From an uncultured Paracoccaceae bacterium (GTDB lineage Bacteria > Pseudomonadota > Alphaproteobacteria > Rhodobacterales > Rhodobacteraceae): DNA of 64,000 nucleotides. The stretch is from the NCBI GenBank assembly GCA_947494675.1, contig CANLVP010000003.1, positions 1-64,000 on the forward strand, written 5' to 3'. Shown here piece after piece: positions 27,416-37,747 of the stretch. Made by a program: the position numbers and the translations under genes. Each line of letters starts with the position of its first letter. Within the stretch, counting starts at the first letter, position 1. The notes beneath the pieces are model-generated. The model did not search any database and was not told where the DNA came from. It worked only from the letters and a program-made list of their open reading frames with translations.

Positions 27416-28022
27416 TGTAAGCCTTTGAAATATGGTCGCGTAGCGCCTCATAGGCCGCGTCCCCATCCGCGCGTTCAATCGCCTGCACAATCTCTTCATG
27501 TTCCGCCAAAGTATCCGCCCCACGCCCCTCGGCCGAGATCGAGGTGGTCGCAAGCAGCGCCATCGAGCGGTGCACAAGGTCCAACTGCCGCACCAGAAAG
27601 CGGTTATGCGACGCCAAGTGGATTTGCTTGTGAAACCGCCGGTTCGCGCGTGCCAAAGCCTGCGGATCATCTTGGAGCGCCTTATCCGCCTCCAGCATAT
27701 CGCGCAGCACGCCGACCTCTTCGGGGGTCGCGTGTCGGGCGGCAAGTTTCGCAGCCAGCCCTTCCAACTCTCCGCGCACCACATAAAGTTCCGACATCTG
27801 CGTGTGATCCAGCGAAGCGACGATCAGCGACCTACCATCACGGGTCAAAAGCCCTTGTGTTTCAAGCCGTTGCAAGGCCTCACGCACAGGTGTCCGGGAT
27901 ACGCCGAAACGGTCGGCCAATTCGCTTTCGACCAAGCGATCGCCGGGCGTGTAAATATGGCTGTCAATCGCTTCGAGGATCAGATCATAGGCGTCCTTTT
28001 GCGGACGCTGCGGCGCAGACAT
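27369..28022 (-). CDS. GntR-family regulator, FCD subfamily
   Basis: A 217-residue repressor-type regulator. The winged helix (about 10-75) has the GntR pattern G-D-R-L-V-E-S-E-L-A-D-R-F-G-V-S-R-T-P-V-R-E-A-L. The helical FCD effector domain (about 85-205) has the metal/ligand residues in A-N-R-R-F-H-K-Q-I-H, H-N-R-F-L and A-E-H-E-E-I. FCD members sense carboxylates or sugar acids; the ligand is unknown. An AAGGAA site supports ATG 28022. It is divergent from the UbiH-type hydroxylase gene (106 bases between), a plausible target. Confidence 0.9.
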   Translation of the reverse strand: MSAPQRPQKDAYDLILEAIDSHIYTPGDRLVESELADRFGVSRTPVREALQRLETQGLLTRDGRSLIVASLDHTQMSELYVVRGELEGLAAKLAARHATPEEVGVLRDMLEADKALQDDPQALARANRRFHKQIHLASHNRFLVRQLDLVHRSMALLATTSISAEGRGADTLAEHEEIVQAIERADGDAAYEALRDHISKAYITRLKLDAAKVEAAE

Positions 28023-28128
28023 TGGCGTTCCTTTCACAGTATTGCGGCAAGCCTAACGATCCCGCGCCACTGGCGCAATTCGCCACATCCCCCTTCCCCG
28101 TCCGGCCTGCTCGGCCTATGTCATCAGC

Positions 28129-29310
28129 ATGAAGACCGAAATCCTCATTTCCGGCGGCGGTGTTGCGGGCCTGACTGCCGCAGCGGCCTTTGGCACCGCG
28201 GGCTTTGACGTGGTGATCGTTGATCCGATGCCGCCCGTGACCGAAGCCGCCAACCCCGCCTCTGATCTGCGCACCACCGCCTTTTTGCAGCCAGCCCGAG
28301 CGTTTCTGGATGAGGCAGGCCTTTGGTCAAAGCTGTCTAGCGACGCCACGCCCCTGCAAGTCATGCGCATTGTCGATGCGGCTGCCACTCCGCCCGTGAC
28401 CCGCGACTTTGATGCCGCCGACATCTCAGATCTGCCGTTTGGGTGGAACCTGCCAAACTGGCTGTTGCGGCGGGAAATGGTCGCGCGGTTGGCGGAACTT
28501 CCCAATGTCGACTTTCGGCCCGGCGTTGGCTTCGCCGCCATGCTGACCCGCACGACTGAGGCGCGCGTGACCCTGACCGATGGCAGCCGGATCAGCGCGC
28601 AACTGGTGATCGGCGCAGATGGCCGCAACTCCCCCGTGCGAGAGGCCGTTGGGATCACCGCAAAAACCACGCGCTACGGGCAAAAGGCGCTGACATTTGC
28701 CGTCACCCACGATGCGCCGCACGACAATATCTCCACCGAAGTGCACCAGAAAGGCGGCCCTTTCACGCTTGTGCCCCTGCCCGATCAAGACGGCAAACCC
28801 TGCTCTGCCGTCGTCTGGATGAACTCTGGGCCAGAGGTGCAGCGCCTTGCCGCCCTACCCGATGACGCCTTTGCAGAAGCCGCCACCGAACGCAGCGCGG
28901 GCGTCAACGGGACTTTGACCCTCGCATCTCGCCGCAGCGTCTGGCCGATCATTAGCCAAATCGCACAAAGCCTGACTGCGCAACGCACAGCCCTTGTCGC
29001 CGAGGCCGCACACGTCATGCCGCCGATTGGCGCACAGGGGTTGAACATGTCCCTGTCGGACCTCGCCGCTCTCTTGCAGTTGGCGCAGGACCATCGCGCG
29101 ACTTTGGGCAGCCCCGACATGCTCGATGCCTATGAAAAGGCGCGACACAACGACGTGAAACTGCGCGTCACTGGGATCGACGCGCTGAACCGCGCATCCA
29201 TCGCGGGCGCACAGGTGCTACGCGACCTGCGGCCATGGGGCATCCGCGCCCTGCACGATGCAGCCCCCATCCGCCATCAGCTGATGAAACTCGGGCTCGG
29301 CGCGTCCTGA
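28129..29310 (+). CDS. UbiH/UbiF-family FAD-dependent hydroxylase
   Basis: A 393-residue aromatic-ring monooxygenase of the ubiquinone-synthesis family. The dinucleotide fold I-S-G-G-G-V-A-G-L-T-A opens the protein. The DG motif is G-A-D-G-R-N-S-P-V-R near residue 165, and the second FAD motif is H-V-M-P-P-I-G-A-Q-G-L-N-M-S near 297. Members hydroxylate ring carbons of ubiquinone precursors with O2 and NADPH; which position cannot be told from sequence alone. It faces the aminotransferase gene convergently, with one base between. Confidence 0.9.
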   Translation: MKTEILISGGGVAGLTAAAAFGTAGFDVVIVDPMPPVTEAANPASDLRTTAFLQPARAFLDEAGLWSKLSSDATPLQVMRIVDAAATPPVTRDFDAADISDLPFGWNLPNWLLRREMVARLAELPNVDFRPGVGFAAMLTRTTEARVTLTDGSRISAQLVIGADGRNSPVREAVGITAKTTRYGQKALTFAVTHDAPHDNISTEVHQKGGPFTLVPLPDQDGKPCSAVVWMNSGPEVQRLAALPDDAFAEAATERSAGVNGTLTLASRRSVWPIISQIAQSLTAQRTALVAEAAHVMPPIGAQGLNMSLSDLAALLQLAQDHRATLGSPDMLDAYEKARHNDVKLRVTGIDALNRASIAGAQVLRDLRPWGIRALHDAAPIRHQLMKLGLGAS

Positions 29311-29311
29311 C

Positions 29312-30442
29312 TTAGATCACCTGATCAACGACAGGCAGCAATCGCCCTAACGTGCCGTCCACATCATAAAGCTTGTCCAAACCGAATAGTCCCAGCCGGA
29401 AGGTGCTAAACCCCTCTGGCTCACCCACTTGCAACGGCACACCGGCGGCGATTTGCATCCCAAGGGCCGCAAATTTCTTGCCATTCTGGATCTCCGGGTC
29501 GTCGGTATAGCTGACCACCACGCCCGGCGCGCCAAAGCCATCTGCCGCGACAGACATCACACCCTTTGATTTCAAATGGGCGCGCACCGCATCGCCCAAG
29601 GCCCATTGTGCGTCTTTGAGCTTTGCAAATCCGTAGGCCTGCGTCTCTTTCATGGTGTCCCGAAAGGCACGCAATCCATCCGTTGGCATCGTCGCATGAT
29701 AGGCGTGACCGCCGTTTTCATAAGCCGCCATGATGCTGTGCCACTTCTTCAGATCGCCCGCAAAACTGTTCGAAGACGTCTCGGCCATCCGCGCCACCGC
29801 ACGGTCAGACATCATCACAAGCCCCGCACATGGGGTTGAGGACCAGCCTTTTTGCGGGGCAGAGATCAGCACATCGATGCCGGTCGCCTTCATGTCGACC
29901 CAGACACAGCCCGACGCTATGCAATCCAGCACCATCAATGCGCCGACCTCATGGGCGGCGGCGGCCATGGCCGTCAGGTAGTCGTCGGGCAGGATGATCC
30001 CGGCACTGGTCTCCACATGCGGGGCAAATACAACGTCGGGTTTGTTTTCCTTGATCGCGGCCACAACATCGGCAATCGGTGCCGGCGCAAAGGGCGCGCG
30101 CGGCGTGTTGCCAGCCTGCCGCGCCTTCATCACCGTGGTCTTGGCGGTAAACTGGCCTGCGTCAAAAATCTGGGTCCAGCGATAGGAAAACCAGCCGTTT
30201 CGCACGATCAGTGCATGGGCATTGTTGCCGAACTGACGGGCTACAGCCTCCATCCCGAAGGTCCCACCACCGGGGACAAGCGCCACATGATCGGCGTTAT
30301 ACACCTCTTTGAGCATGCCAGAGATATCCGTCATGACCCCCTGAAAGACGCGGCTCATGTGGTTAAGCGAGCGGTCGGTGAAGACCACCGAAAATTCCAT
30401 CAACCCATCTGGATCAACTGAGTGTTTTGCAGAACCGTCCAT
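29312..30442 (-). CDS. Class V aminotransferase
   Basis: A 376-residue PLP enzyme. The motifs V-P-G-G-G-T-F-G-M-E-A, H-V-E-T-S-A-G, D-C-I-A-S-G and the Schiff-base lysine in S-A-P-Q-K-G-W-S-S follow the alanine-glyoxylate / 2-aminoethylphosphonate aminotransferase group. The substrate pair is not determinable here; no phn or glyoxylate genes are adjacent. A strong GGAGG site lies seven bases before the ATG. The gene stands alone on its strand. Confidence 0.88.
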   Translation of the reverse strand: MDGSAKHSVDPDGLMEFSVVFTDRSLNHMSRVFQGVMTDISGMLKEVYNADHVALVPGGGTFGMEAVARQFGNNAHALIVRNGWFSYRWTQIFDAGQFTAKTTVMKARQAGNTPRAPFAPAPIADVVAAIKENKPDVVFAPHVETSAGIILPDDYLTAMAAAAHEVGALMVLDCIASGCVWVDMKATGIDVLISAPQKGWSSTPCAGLVMMSDRAVARMAETSSNSFAGDLKKWHSIMAAYENGGHAYHATMPTDGLRAFRDTMKETQAYGFAKLKDAQWALGDAVRAHLKSKGVMSVAADGFGAPGVVVSYTDDPEIQNGKKFAALGMQIAAGVPLQVGEPEGFSTFRLGLFGLDKLYDVDGTLGRLLPVVDQVI

Positions 30443-30558
30443 TGCATCCTCCTGATACGCTTTTGCATTGGCTAGCTGTCACTGCCCGGAATGGCAAAGC
30501 CTATCTTGGTATGCAGAATGTATGGGGACGCCTTTGGCGCAATCGGAATTGGGATCGA

Positions 30559-31278
30559 CTAGGCGCTGCGCCGCTGGTTCCATTGCATGACCGATTGATT
30601 GCGACCGCCTTCTTTCGCCTGGTAAAGCGCACCATCCGCTTGGCCGATAGCCGCATCAATATCGTCCGTCGCGTCCTTCAGCGATCCGCCAATCGACACG
30701 GTCACCGCGACGGTCGTGTCCCCGGCCCGCACGGGGGCCGCTGCCACCGAACGCCGCATGCGTTCGGCGATTTCCATGCCCTGTTCCGGGGTGACTTTGT
30801 GTAGGAAGATCACAAATTCCTCTCCACCAAAGCGGCAGACAATGTCGATTTCACGGCAATTCGCGCGCAAGACCTGCGCCACGGATTTGATCACTTCGTC
30901 CCCGACCATGTGGCCGTGGGTGTCATTGACTTTTTTGAAGAAATCGATGTCCACCATCAGCGATACACCGTAAGCGTCCGGCTCTTCTTCAAGCCGTTCA
31001 TAGAAATAGTCCCGCGTCGCCGCTTGCGTCAACCGGTCCCGCTGAGTGATCGACTTAAGCTCTTGCTTGCGCAGGTAATTTTCGTGCAGCTGCCCGCCCA
31101 GATAGAGACATATCGGCAGCGAGATCATCAGCGTCAGGATCGGTTGCCGCGACAGGATGTAGGCGTGCATTTCCGGCGGGTAGTAAAGCACTTGGACAAT
31201 GATCAAGAATGCAATTTGCAGCGCTGTAAAAAGCACCGCAAAGGCCCACATGTCCTTCCGTTGTTTCACCTCGAACAT
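30559..31278 (-). CDS. Diguanylate cyclase
   Basis: A 239-residue protein with two N-terminal membrane segments (about 10-32 and 45-62) separated by a short loop, then a single GGDEF domain. The active site is G151-G-E-E-F155, with the allosteric inhibition site R142-E-I-D145 exactly five residues upstream, so it should make c-di-GMP with product feedback. The domain entry is unusual in reading D-R-L-T-Q-A-A-T-R instead of D-x-L-T-G-L-x-N-R. Confidence 0.93.
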   Translation of the reverse strand: MFEVKQRKDMWAFAVLFTALQIAFLIIVQVLYYPPEMHAYILSRQPILTLMISLPICLYLGGQLHENYLRKQELKSITQRDRLTQAATRDYFYERLEEEPDAYGVSLMVDIDFFKKVNDTHGHMVGDEVIKSVAQVLRANCREIDIVCRFGGEEFVIFLHKVTPEQGMEIAERMRRSVAAAPVRAGDTTVAVTVSIGGSLKDATDDIDAAIGQADGALYQAKEGGRNQSVMQWNQRRSA

Positions 31279-31398
31279 TGCTTATCATCCCTCAACGCCC
31301 CGGGAACAAACATCCGTCTGCAAGGCAAAGAAAGTGTTAACGCGGGCGGTGTTTATGACCAAAAGATGAATCACAGTTGATGCAATTGCCTGCAAACC

Positions 31399-31844
31399 TC
31401 ATAGCGGGCCGGGGCGACGCTCTTCGCTGAGCAGCACGTTTGCTTCCACATCACCCACGCCGGGCATGGTCATGATCCGCCGTCGCAGCACCCGTTCGAA
31501 ATCGGCCAGATCACGGGCCACGACGCGCAGGCGATAATCATATAGCCCCAGCACGTGTTCGACGGTCTGCACCTCCGGGATGCCGCTAACAGCACGCTCA
31601 AAATCCTCAAGGCTCACCCGTCCCTTGGTGGCCAGCTTGACCCCTAGAAAGACCGTCACCCCAAACCCCAGCTTTGCCCGGTCCAGCACCAGCTTACGCC
31701 CGGCCAATGCACCAATCTCTTCAAGTCGTTTGATCCGCCGCCACGTGGCGGGCTGGCTGAGCCCCAGCAACTCGCCCACCCGCTTGGTCGACCGCGCCGC
31801 ATTTTCGCTCAGAAGCTTCAACAGCGCCCGATCCGTGTCATCAA

Positions 31845-31848
<4 letters not shown>
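31399..31848 (-). CDS. Lrp/AsnC-family regulator
   Basis: A 149-residue regulator: an N-terminal helix-turn-helix (D-R-A-L-L-K-L-L-S-E-N-A, then L-L-G-L-S-Q-P-A-T-W-R-R-I-K-R-L) and a C-terminal RAM ligand-binding domain (about 65-140). Its start overlaps the stop of a second Lrp gene (ATGA), so the pair is one operon and may form hetero-oligomers. The pair is divergent from ilvC, suggesting control of branched-chain amino acid synthesis. Confidence 0.92.
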
Positions 31849-33453
<1,605 letters not shown>

Positions 33454-33469
33454 TCTTGGTTTGCCAATT

Positions 33470-33494
33470 ACGCCCCCGGCATGCCCGGGGGCGT
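33470..33494 (+). terminator. Hairpin after ilvC
   Basis: A perfect ten-base stem ACGCCCCCGG/CCGGGGGCGT with loop CATGC starts 17 bases after the ilvC stop. There is no T-run after it, so it may act in mRNA 3'-end protection or weak termination rather than as a classical terminator. Confidence 0.6.
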
Positions 33495-33517
33495 CACACT
33501 TCGCGCAAGGCCGCCTG

Positions 33518-34141
33518 ATGACACAACTTGTGATCCGCCCTGCCCCGGCAAGCCTGTTGCCGCAAATCCAAACCGCGATCCGCGCCACATGGGAAGAACA
33601 TCGCGCGCGGCAACCTCATGCCTTCGCAAAAGGCGAGCTTGAGGCTTACGTGCTGCCCGGCGTCGCGCAAGCGTTCCAAGACCACCATGGTCGTCCCGCC
33701 GCACACAGCGACCGCATCTTTGCCGCTTACCTATCCGACACATTCGCAGGCTACGTGATGCTCAGCCGCCTCACGCTGCCCGATGGCGCGCCTGTGCCTT
33801 ACGTCAATATTGAAGACATCCACGTCCAACCGCAATTCCGTGGCCAAGGCGTTGGCCGCGCTCTGCTTGATCACGTCAAGGACATGTCCGAAACGCAGGA
33901 CTGGGACAATGTCACCGCAACGGTTTGGCAGGGCAATGATACCTCCGCAGCCCTGTTCGACAAGGCCGGATTTGCGCCGATCTCAACCACCCTGCGCTTT
34001 GGCCCGGATCGACAGGTCCGCGACCAACTGCCGCCAGCCGCAACACCCCGCCCGGAAAAACAAAGGCTGGGTGATCTGATCCTCGCGGTCCTCGCCATGC
34101 TCCTGATCATTGGGTTGCTGGCTTCGGTGATTGGGTCCTGA
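33518..34141 (+). CDS. GNAT N-acetyltransferase with C-terminal membrane anchor
   Basis: A 207-residue protein. The GNAT core has beta4 V-N-I-E-D-I-H-V and the acetyl-CoA loop Q-F-R-G-Q-G-V-G-R-A-L-L, then the A-A-L-F-D-K-A-G-F motif. Unusually, a Pro-rich linker leads to a C-terminal hydrophobic helix (about 184-204, A-V-L-A-M-L-L-I-I-G-L-L-A), which would tether the enzyme to the membrane. Substrate unknown. ATG 33518 was chosen; the longer frame would start inside the ilvC hairpin. Confidence 0.87.
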   Translation: MTQLVIRPAPASLLPQIQTAIRATWEEHRARQPHAFAKGELEAYVLPGVAQAFQDHHGRPAAHSDRIFAAYLSDTFAGYVMLSRLTLPDGAPVPYVNIEDIHVQPQFRGQGVGRALLDHVKDMSETQDWDNVTATVWQGNDTSAALFDKAGFAPISTTLRFGPDRQVRDQLPPAATPRPEKQRLGDLILAVLAMLLIIGLLASVIGS

Positions 34142-34238
34142 ATACCCGTCCAAATCGGCACCAAGTTGCACATTTCTGGCCACGCTTCTGCCCCAATAAG
34201 CGGCGACAACAACAGCATCGAAATCCAAAGGTGCCGTT

Positions 34239-34511
34239 ATGACCCGTCTTTGCCTCACACTTGTCCTGTCGCTCACCAGCGCCCCACTGTGGGCGAGCAA
34301 TCTGACGGATGAAACGCCAGCCCCCTCGACGACCCTCCCCGGCGATGAGGTCGCAGCGACAGAGGCTGTTTTCATGGCAACCCCCAGCGATCTTGCGGTG
34401 ACAATCGGCGGTAGCGCAATGCTGCCCGGTCTCGACAAACTGCAGATGAACACGCAGTCCGATCTGCAATCGATCCTGCAGCCCGTCTCTGTGGTTGACC
34501 TGCTGAAGTAA
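34239..34511 (+). CDS. Small exported protein of unknown function
   Basis: A 90-residue protein with a typical signal peptide (M-T-R-L-C-L-T-L-V-L-S-L... cut near W-A-S at about 19). The mature part is Thr/Ser/Pro-rich, then has a short hydrophobic stretch and ends M-N-T-Q-S-D-L-Q-S-I-L-Q-P-V-S-V-V-D-L-L-K. An AAAGGTG site precedes the ATG. I do not recognise a family. Confidence 0.7.
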   Translation: MTRLCLTLVLSLTSAPLWASNLTDETPAPSTTLPGDEVAATEAVFMATPSDLAVTIGGSAMLPGLDKLQMNTQSDLQSILQPVSVVDLLK

Positions 34512-34596
34512 CCCAAACACCGCGGGCAGCGCGCCCTCGCTATCGCTGGTAACCCGGTCTATTCAGGCATCTGTTGTTTCCTGATCCCGGCCCGCC

Positions 34597-35493
34597 ATGA
34601 CATCCCAACCCACATCTGCGAATTGGCTGTCCGTCATGGCCCTGGGCCTGATCTGGGGCGGCACGTTCATGGTGGTGTCATTGGCGCTTGATGGCTACGG
34701 CCCGTTGACCGTGGCCTGCGCCCGCACAACGCTCGGCGCTGTCGCTTTGCTCGCGTTGATGCGGGCCTTAGGCCGCCCATGGCCGAAACTCACCCGACCG
34801 CTCACCATCTATCTGCTCATCATCGGTCCGTTGAACACGGCCCTGCCCTTCGCGCTACTCAGTTGGGGACAGCAGCACGTGCCCTCGGCCTTTGCGGGCA
34901 TCTCCATGGCCGCACTGCCACTCTTTGTCTTGCCGCTGGCACATATCTTTGCCGACGAAAGGCTCAGCCTGCGCAAGCTGATCGGCGTTCTCCTCGGCTT
35001 TACTGGTGCGTTGGTGCTGATCGGCCCCAACGTCTTGCAATTGGGCCAGGGGGCAGAGCCTTTGGGCCAACTCGCCTGCCTCGCCGCATCGTTTTCCTAT
35101 GCCGTGTCCTCGATCCTGACCCGGCGTTGCCCGCCCATCGACAGTATCGCCATGGCGACAATTACGTTGTGTATAGGGGCGACCTGCCTGATCCCCGCAA
35201 TGCTTGTCGTCGAAGGCATCCCCGACCTCGCCGACCGCCAGAGCACCATCGCGATCCTGTTTTTGGGGCTGATCCCCACTGCGCTCGCCACCCTCCTCCG
35301 GGTCAGCGTGATCAGATCGGCGGGGTCGGTCTTCATGTCCCTCGTCAACTACCAAGTCCCGCTCTGGTCGGTCCTCTTTGGCGTCTTGATCCTGAATGAG
35401 GTCCTGCCTCTGCGCTTTTTCGCAGCCCTCAGTCTGATCCTGATCGGCCTCGCCATCAGCCAATGGGCCAGCCTGAAAGGCCTTATTCGCTAA
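34597..35493 (+). CDS. DMT-superfamily exporter (EamA)
   Basis: A 298-residue membrane protein with ten hydrophobic helices in two EamA repeats. The first repeat opens A-L-G-L-I-W-G-G-T-F-M-V, and the second opens with the C-L-A-A-S-F-S-Y-A-V-S-S-I segment and contains V-N-Y-Q-V-P-L-W-S-V-L-F-G. Such proteins export amino acids or other metabolites; the substrate is unknown. It stands alone, convergent with glmM. Confidence 0.9.
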   Translation: MTSQPTSANWLSVMALGLIWGGTFMVVSLALDGYGPLTVACARTTLGAVALLALMRALGRPWPKLTRPLTIYLLIIGPLNTALPFALLSWGQQHVPSAFAGISMAALPLFVLPLAHIFADERLSLRKLIGVLLGFTGALVLIGPNVLQLGQGAEPLGQLACLAASFSYAVSSILTRRCPPIDSIAMATITLCIGATCLIPAMLVVEGIPDLADRQSTIAILFLGLIPTALATLLRVSVIRSAGSVFMSLVNYQVPLWSVLFGVLILNEVLPLRFFAALSLILIGLAISQWASLKGLIR

Positions 35494-35580
35494 GCCAAAG
35501 GCAAAACGGAGGGGCCTGACTCAACCACCTGCCATCCCCCCGGACCAAAAACTGTCGTGCGGCGCAGCCGCGCCGTGACC

Positions 35581-36924
35581 TCAGGCGGCGGTTTCGACCT
35601 CGGCGACGATTGCGTCAACGACTTCAACCAAAACGTCCGGATCTTCACATTCGGCCATCACACGCACAAGTGGTTCTGTGCCGGACTTGCGGATCAACAA
35701 CCGCCCCTTGCCCGCAAGCTTGGACTCACCATCCGCAATTGCGGCTTTCACACTAGCGGCCTCCAGTGGCGTTGCATCGGCAGAGTAGCGCACGTTCTTC
35801 AAGAGCTGCGGCACCGTTTCAAAGCTGCGCGTCAGCGCGCTCGCTTTTTGCCCAGTCTGGATCATCGCGACGAGGAATTGCAGTCCGGCCAACAGCCCGT
35901 CACCCGTCGTGGCGTAGTCCGTCATAACGATATGGCCAGACTGCTCTCCACCCAGATTGAAGCCACCCTCGCGCATCCGCTCGACCACATAACGGTCCCC
36001 AACGGCGGTGCGTTCCAGCCGCAGACCCGCGCCTTCCAGAAAGCGTTCAAGCCCTAGGTTGGACATCACCGTGGCCACCAGTGCTCCGCCCTGCAGCTGC
36101 CCATCGGCGGCCCAACGTGACGCCATCAGCGCCATGATCTGGTCGCCATCCGCCACGCGACCCGTCTCATCCAGGATCATCACCCGGTCGGCATCCCCAT
36201 CAAGACAAATTCCCACGTCCGCCCCATGGGCAATGATCGTCTCCGCGGCCGACAGCGGTGCCGTCGATCCGCAGCCATCGTTGATATTGATGCCATTCGG
36301 GTTCACCCCAACCGGGATCACCGTGGCTCCAAGCTCCCAAAGAACTTCGGGTGCGACCTTATAGGCGGCCCCATTGGCGCAATCGATCACGACCTTCAAC
36401 CCGTCAAGCCGCATGCCCGGCGGCACAGTGGATTTCACCCGTTCGGCGTAGCGAAACCGCCCGTCATCGATCCGCTTGGCGCGCCCGATGTTGTCGGCCT
36501 GCGCCGCCGCGACGTCACCCGCGACCAACGCTTCAATCTCGGCCTCAGCCGCATCCGACAGCTTAAAACCATCGGGACCAAAGAACTTGATCCCATTGTC
36601 ATGGTGCGGGTTGTGGCTGGCGCTGATCATGATGCCCACATCCGCCCGCAGGCTGGTCGTCAGCATGCCCACGGCAGGCGTCGGGATTGGCCCCAAGAGA
36701 AACACGTTCATCCCCGTGCTCGTCAGTCCCGCCGTCAGCGCATTTTCAAACATATAGCCCGACAGCCGCGTGTCCTTGCCGATCACCACACGGTGACCAT
36801 TGCTGCCATCATTGCGGAAAAACCGCCCCGCAGCCGCGCCGATCTTCAGCGCCATATCTGCGGTCATCGGCCAGGCATTCGCCCGGCCCCTTACGCCATC
36901 AGTCCCGAATAGAGTTTTGCCCAT
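35581..36924 (-). CDS. glmM: Phosphoglucosamine mutase
   Basis: Converts glucosamine-6-phosphate to glucosamine-1-phosphate for UDP-GlcNAc, peptidoglycan and LPS synthesis. The 447-residue protein opens with F-G-T-D-G-V-R-G. It has the phosphoserine loop S-A-S103-H-N-P, the metal loop D-G-D-A-D-R and the C-terminal phosphate loop R-K-S-G-T-E-P. ATG 36924 was chosen for this canonical start; it lies 26 bases inside the end of folP, so the two are translationally linked, as in many proteobacteria. Confidence 0.97.
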   Translation of the reverse strand: MGKTLFGTDGVRGRANAWPMTADMALKIGAAAGRFFRNDGSNGHRVVIGKDTRLSGYMFENALTAGLTSTGMNVFLLGPIPTPAVGMLTTSLRADVGIMISASHNPHHDNGIKFFGPDGFKLSDAAEAEIEALVAGDVAAAQADNIGRAKRIDDGRFRYAERVKSTVPPGMRLDGLKVVIDCANGAAYKVAPEVLWELGATVIPVGVNPNGININDGCGSTAPLSAAETIIAHGADVGICLDGDADRVMILDETGRVADGDQIMALMASRWAADGQLQGGALVATVMSNLGLERFLEGAGLRLERTAVGDRYVVERMREGGFNLGGEQSGHIVMTDYATTGDGLLAGLQFLVAMIQTGQKASALTRSFETVPQLLKNVRYSADATPLEAASVKAAIADGESKLAGKGRLLIRKSGTEPLVRVMAECEDPDVLVEVVDAIVAEVETAA

Positions 36925-37747
36925 CTCTGCCACGTCCTTGCATCGCCAGTTGCAGATCAATCGCCTGCTTGGTGGCAAGGGTATCGTGAACCCGCAAGAT
37001 TTGCACGCCCTGTCTGACGCCTTCCAACGCAACGGCAACCGACCCACCAAGCCTGTCTTTGGGGTTCTCTGCACCGCCAATCGTGCCAATGAACCGCTTG
37101 CGCGAAGCCCCTAACAACACGGGACAACCCAGCGCATGGAACCGATCCAACCCTGCCAGCAGCTCAAGGTTATGCTCCAGCGTTTTGCCAAACCCGATCC
37201 CCGGATCAACAACAATCTGCGTGTGTGCGATCCCCGCCGCCTCGGCAAAGGCAATCCGTTCCGCAAGGTGATCAAACACCTCTTGCACCACGTCCCGGTA
37301 CTGTGCCTGATCCTGCATCGTCTCGGGCGTGCCGACCGAATGCATCAGACAGACCGGCACATCGGTCCGCGCCACCACTTCTGCAAGATCAGGGTCAAAG
37401 CGAAAAGCACTGACATCATTGACGAAATTTGCCCCAGCCTTGATCGCAGCTTCGGCAACGGCGGCCTTGCGGGTATCGATGGAAATCGCCACATCACTAA
37501 CCTCGCGCAGCGCTTCGATCACCGGAACCACGCGGGCAATCTCGGCCTCAATCGGCACCTCAGCAGCACCGGGACGTGTGCTTTCGCCGCCAATATCAAT
37601 GAAAGCCGCACCCTCCACTTGCATGCGCAGCGCGGACTTCACGGCGACCTCTACAGCAACATGATCCCCGCCATCGGAAAAGCTGTCAGGGGTCACATTC
37701 AGGATGCCCATCACCTGCGGTCGGGCAAGTGAAACACCAGCAATCAC
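36899..37747 (-). CDS. folP: Dihydropteroate synthase
   Basis: Joins p-aminobenzoate to dihydropterin pyrophosphate in folate synthesis; the sulfonamide target. The 282-residue TIM barrel has [32 protein letters not shown] and G-A-S-R-K-R-F-I-G. It starts with GTG overlapping the folB stop (GTGA) and runs into glmM, giving a coupled folB-folP-glmM operon. Confidence 0.97.
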   Translation of the reverse strand: MIAGVSLARPQVMGILNVTPDSFSDGGDHVAVEVAVKSALRMQVEGAAFIDIGGESTRPGAAEVPIEAEIARVVPVIEALREVSDVAISIDTRKAAVAEAAIKAGANFVNDVSAFRFDPDLAEVVARTDVPVCLMHSVGTPETMQDQAQYRDVVQEVFDHLAERIAFAEAAGIAHTQIVVDPGIGFGKTLEHNLELLAGLDRFHALGCPVLLGASRKRFIGTIGGAENPKDRLGGSVAVALEGVRQGVQILRVHDTLATKQAIDLQLAMQGRGRDGQNSIRD

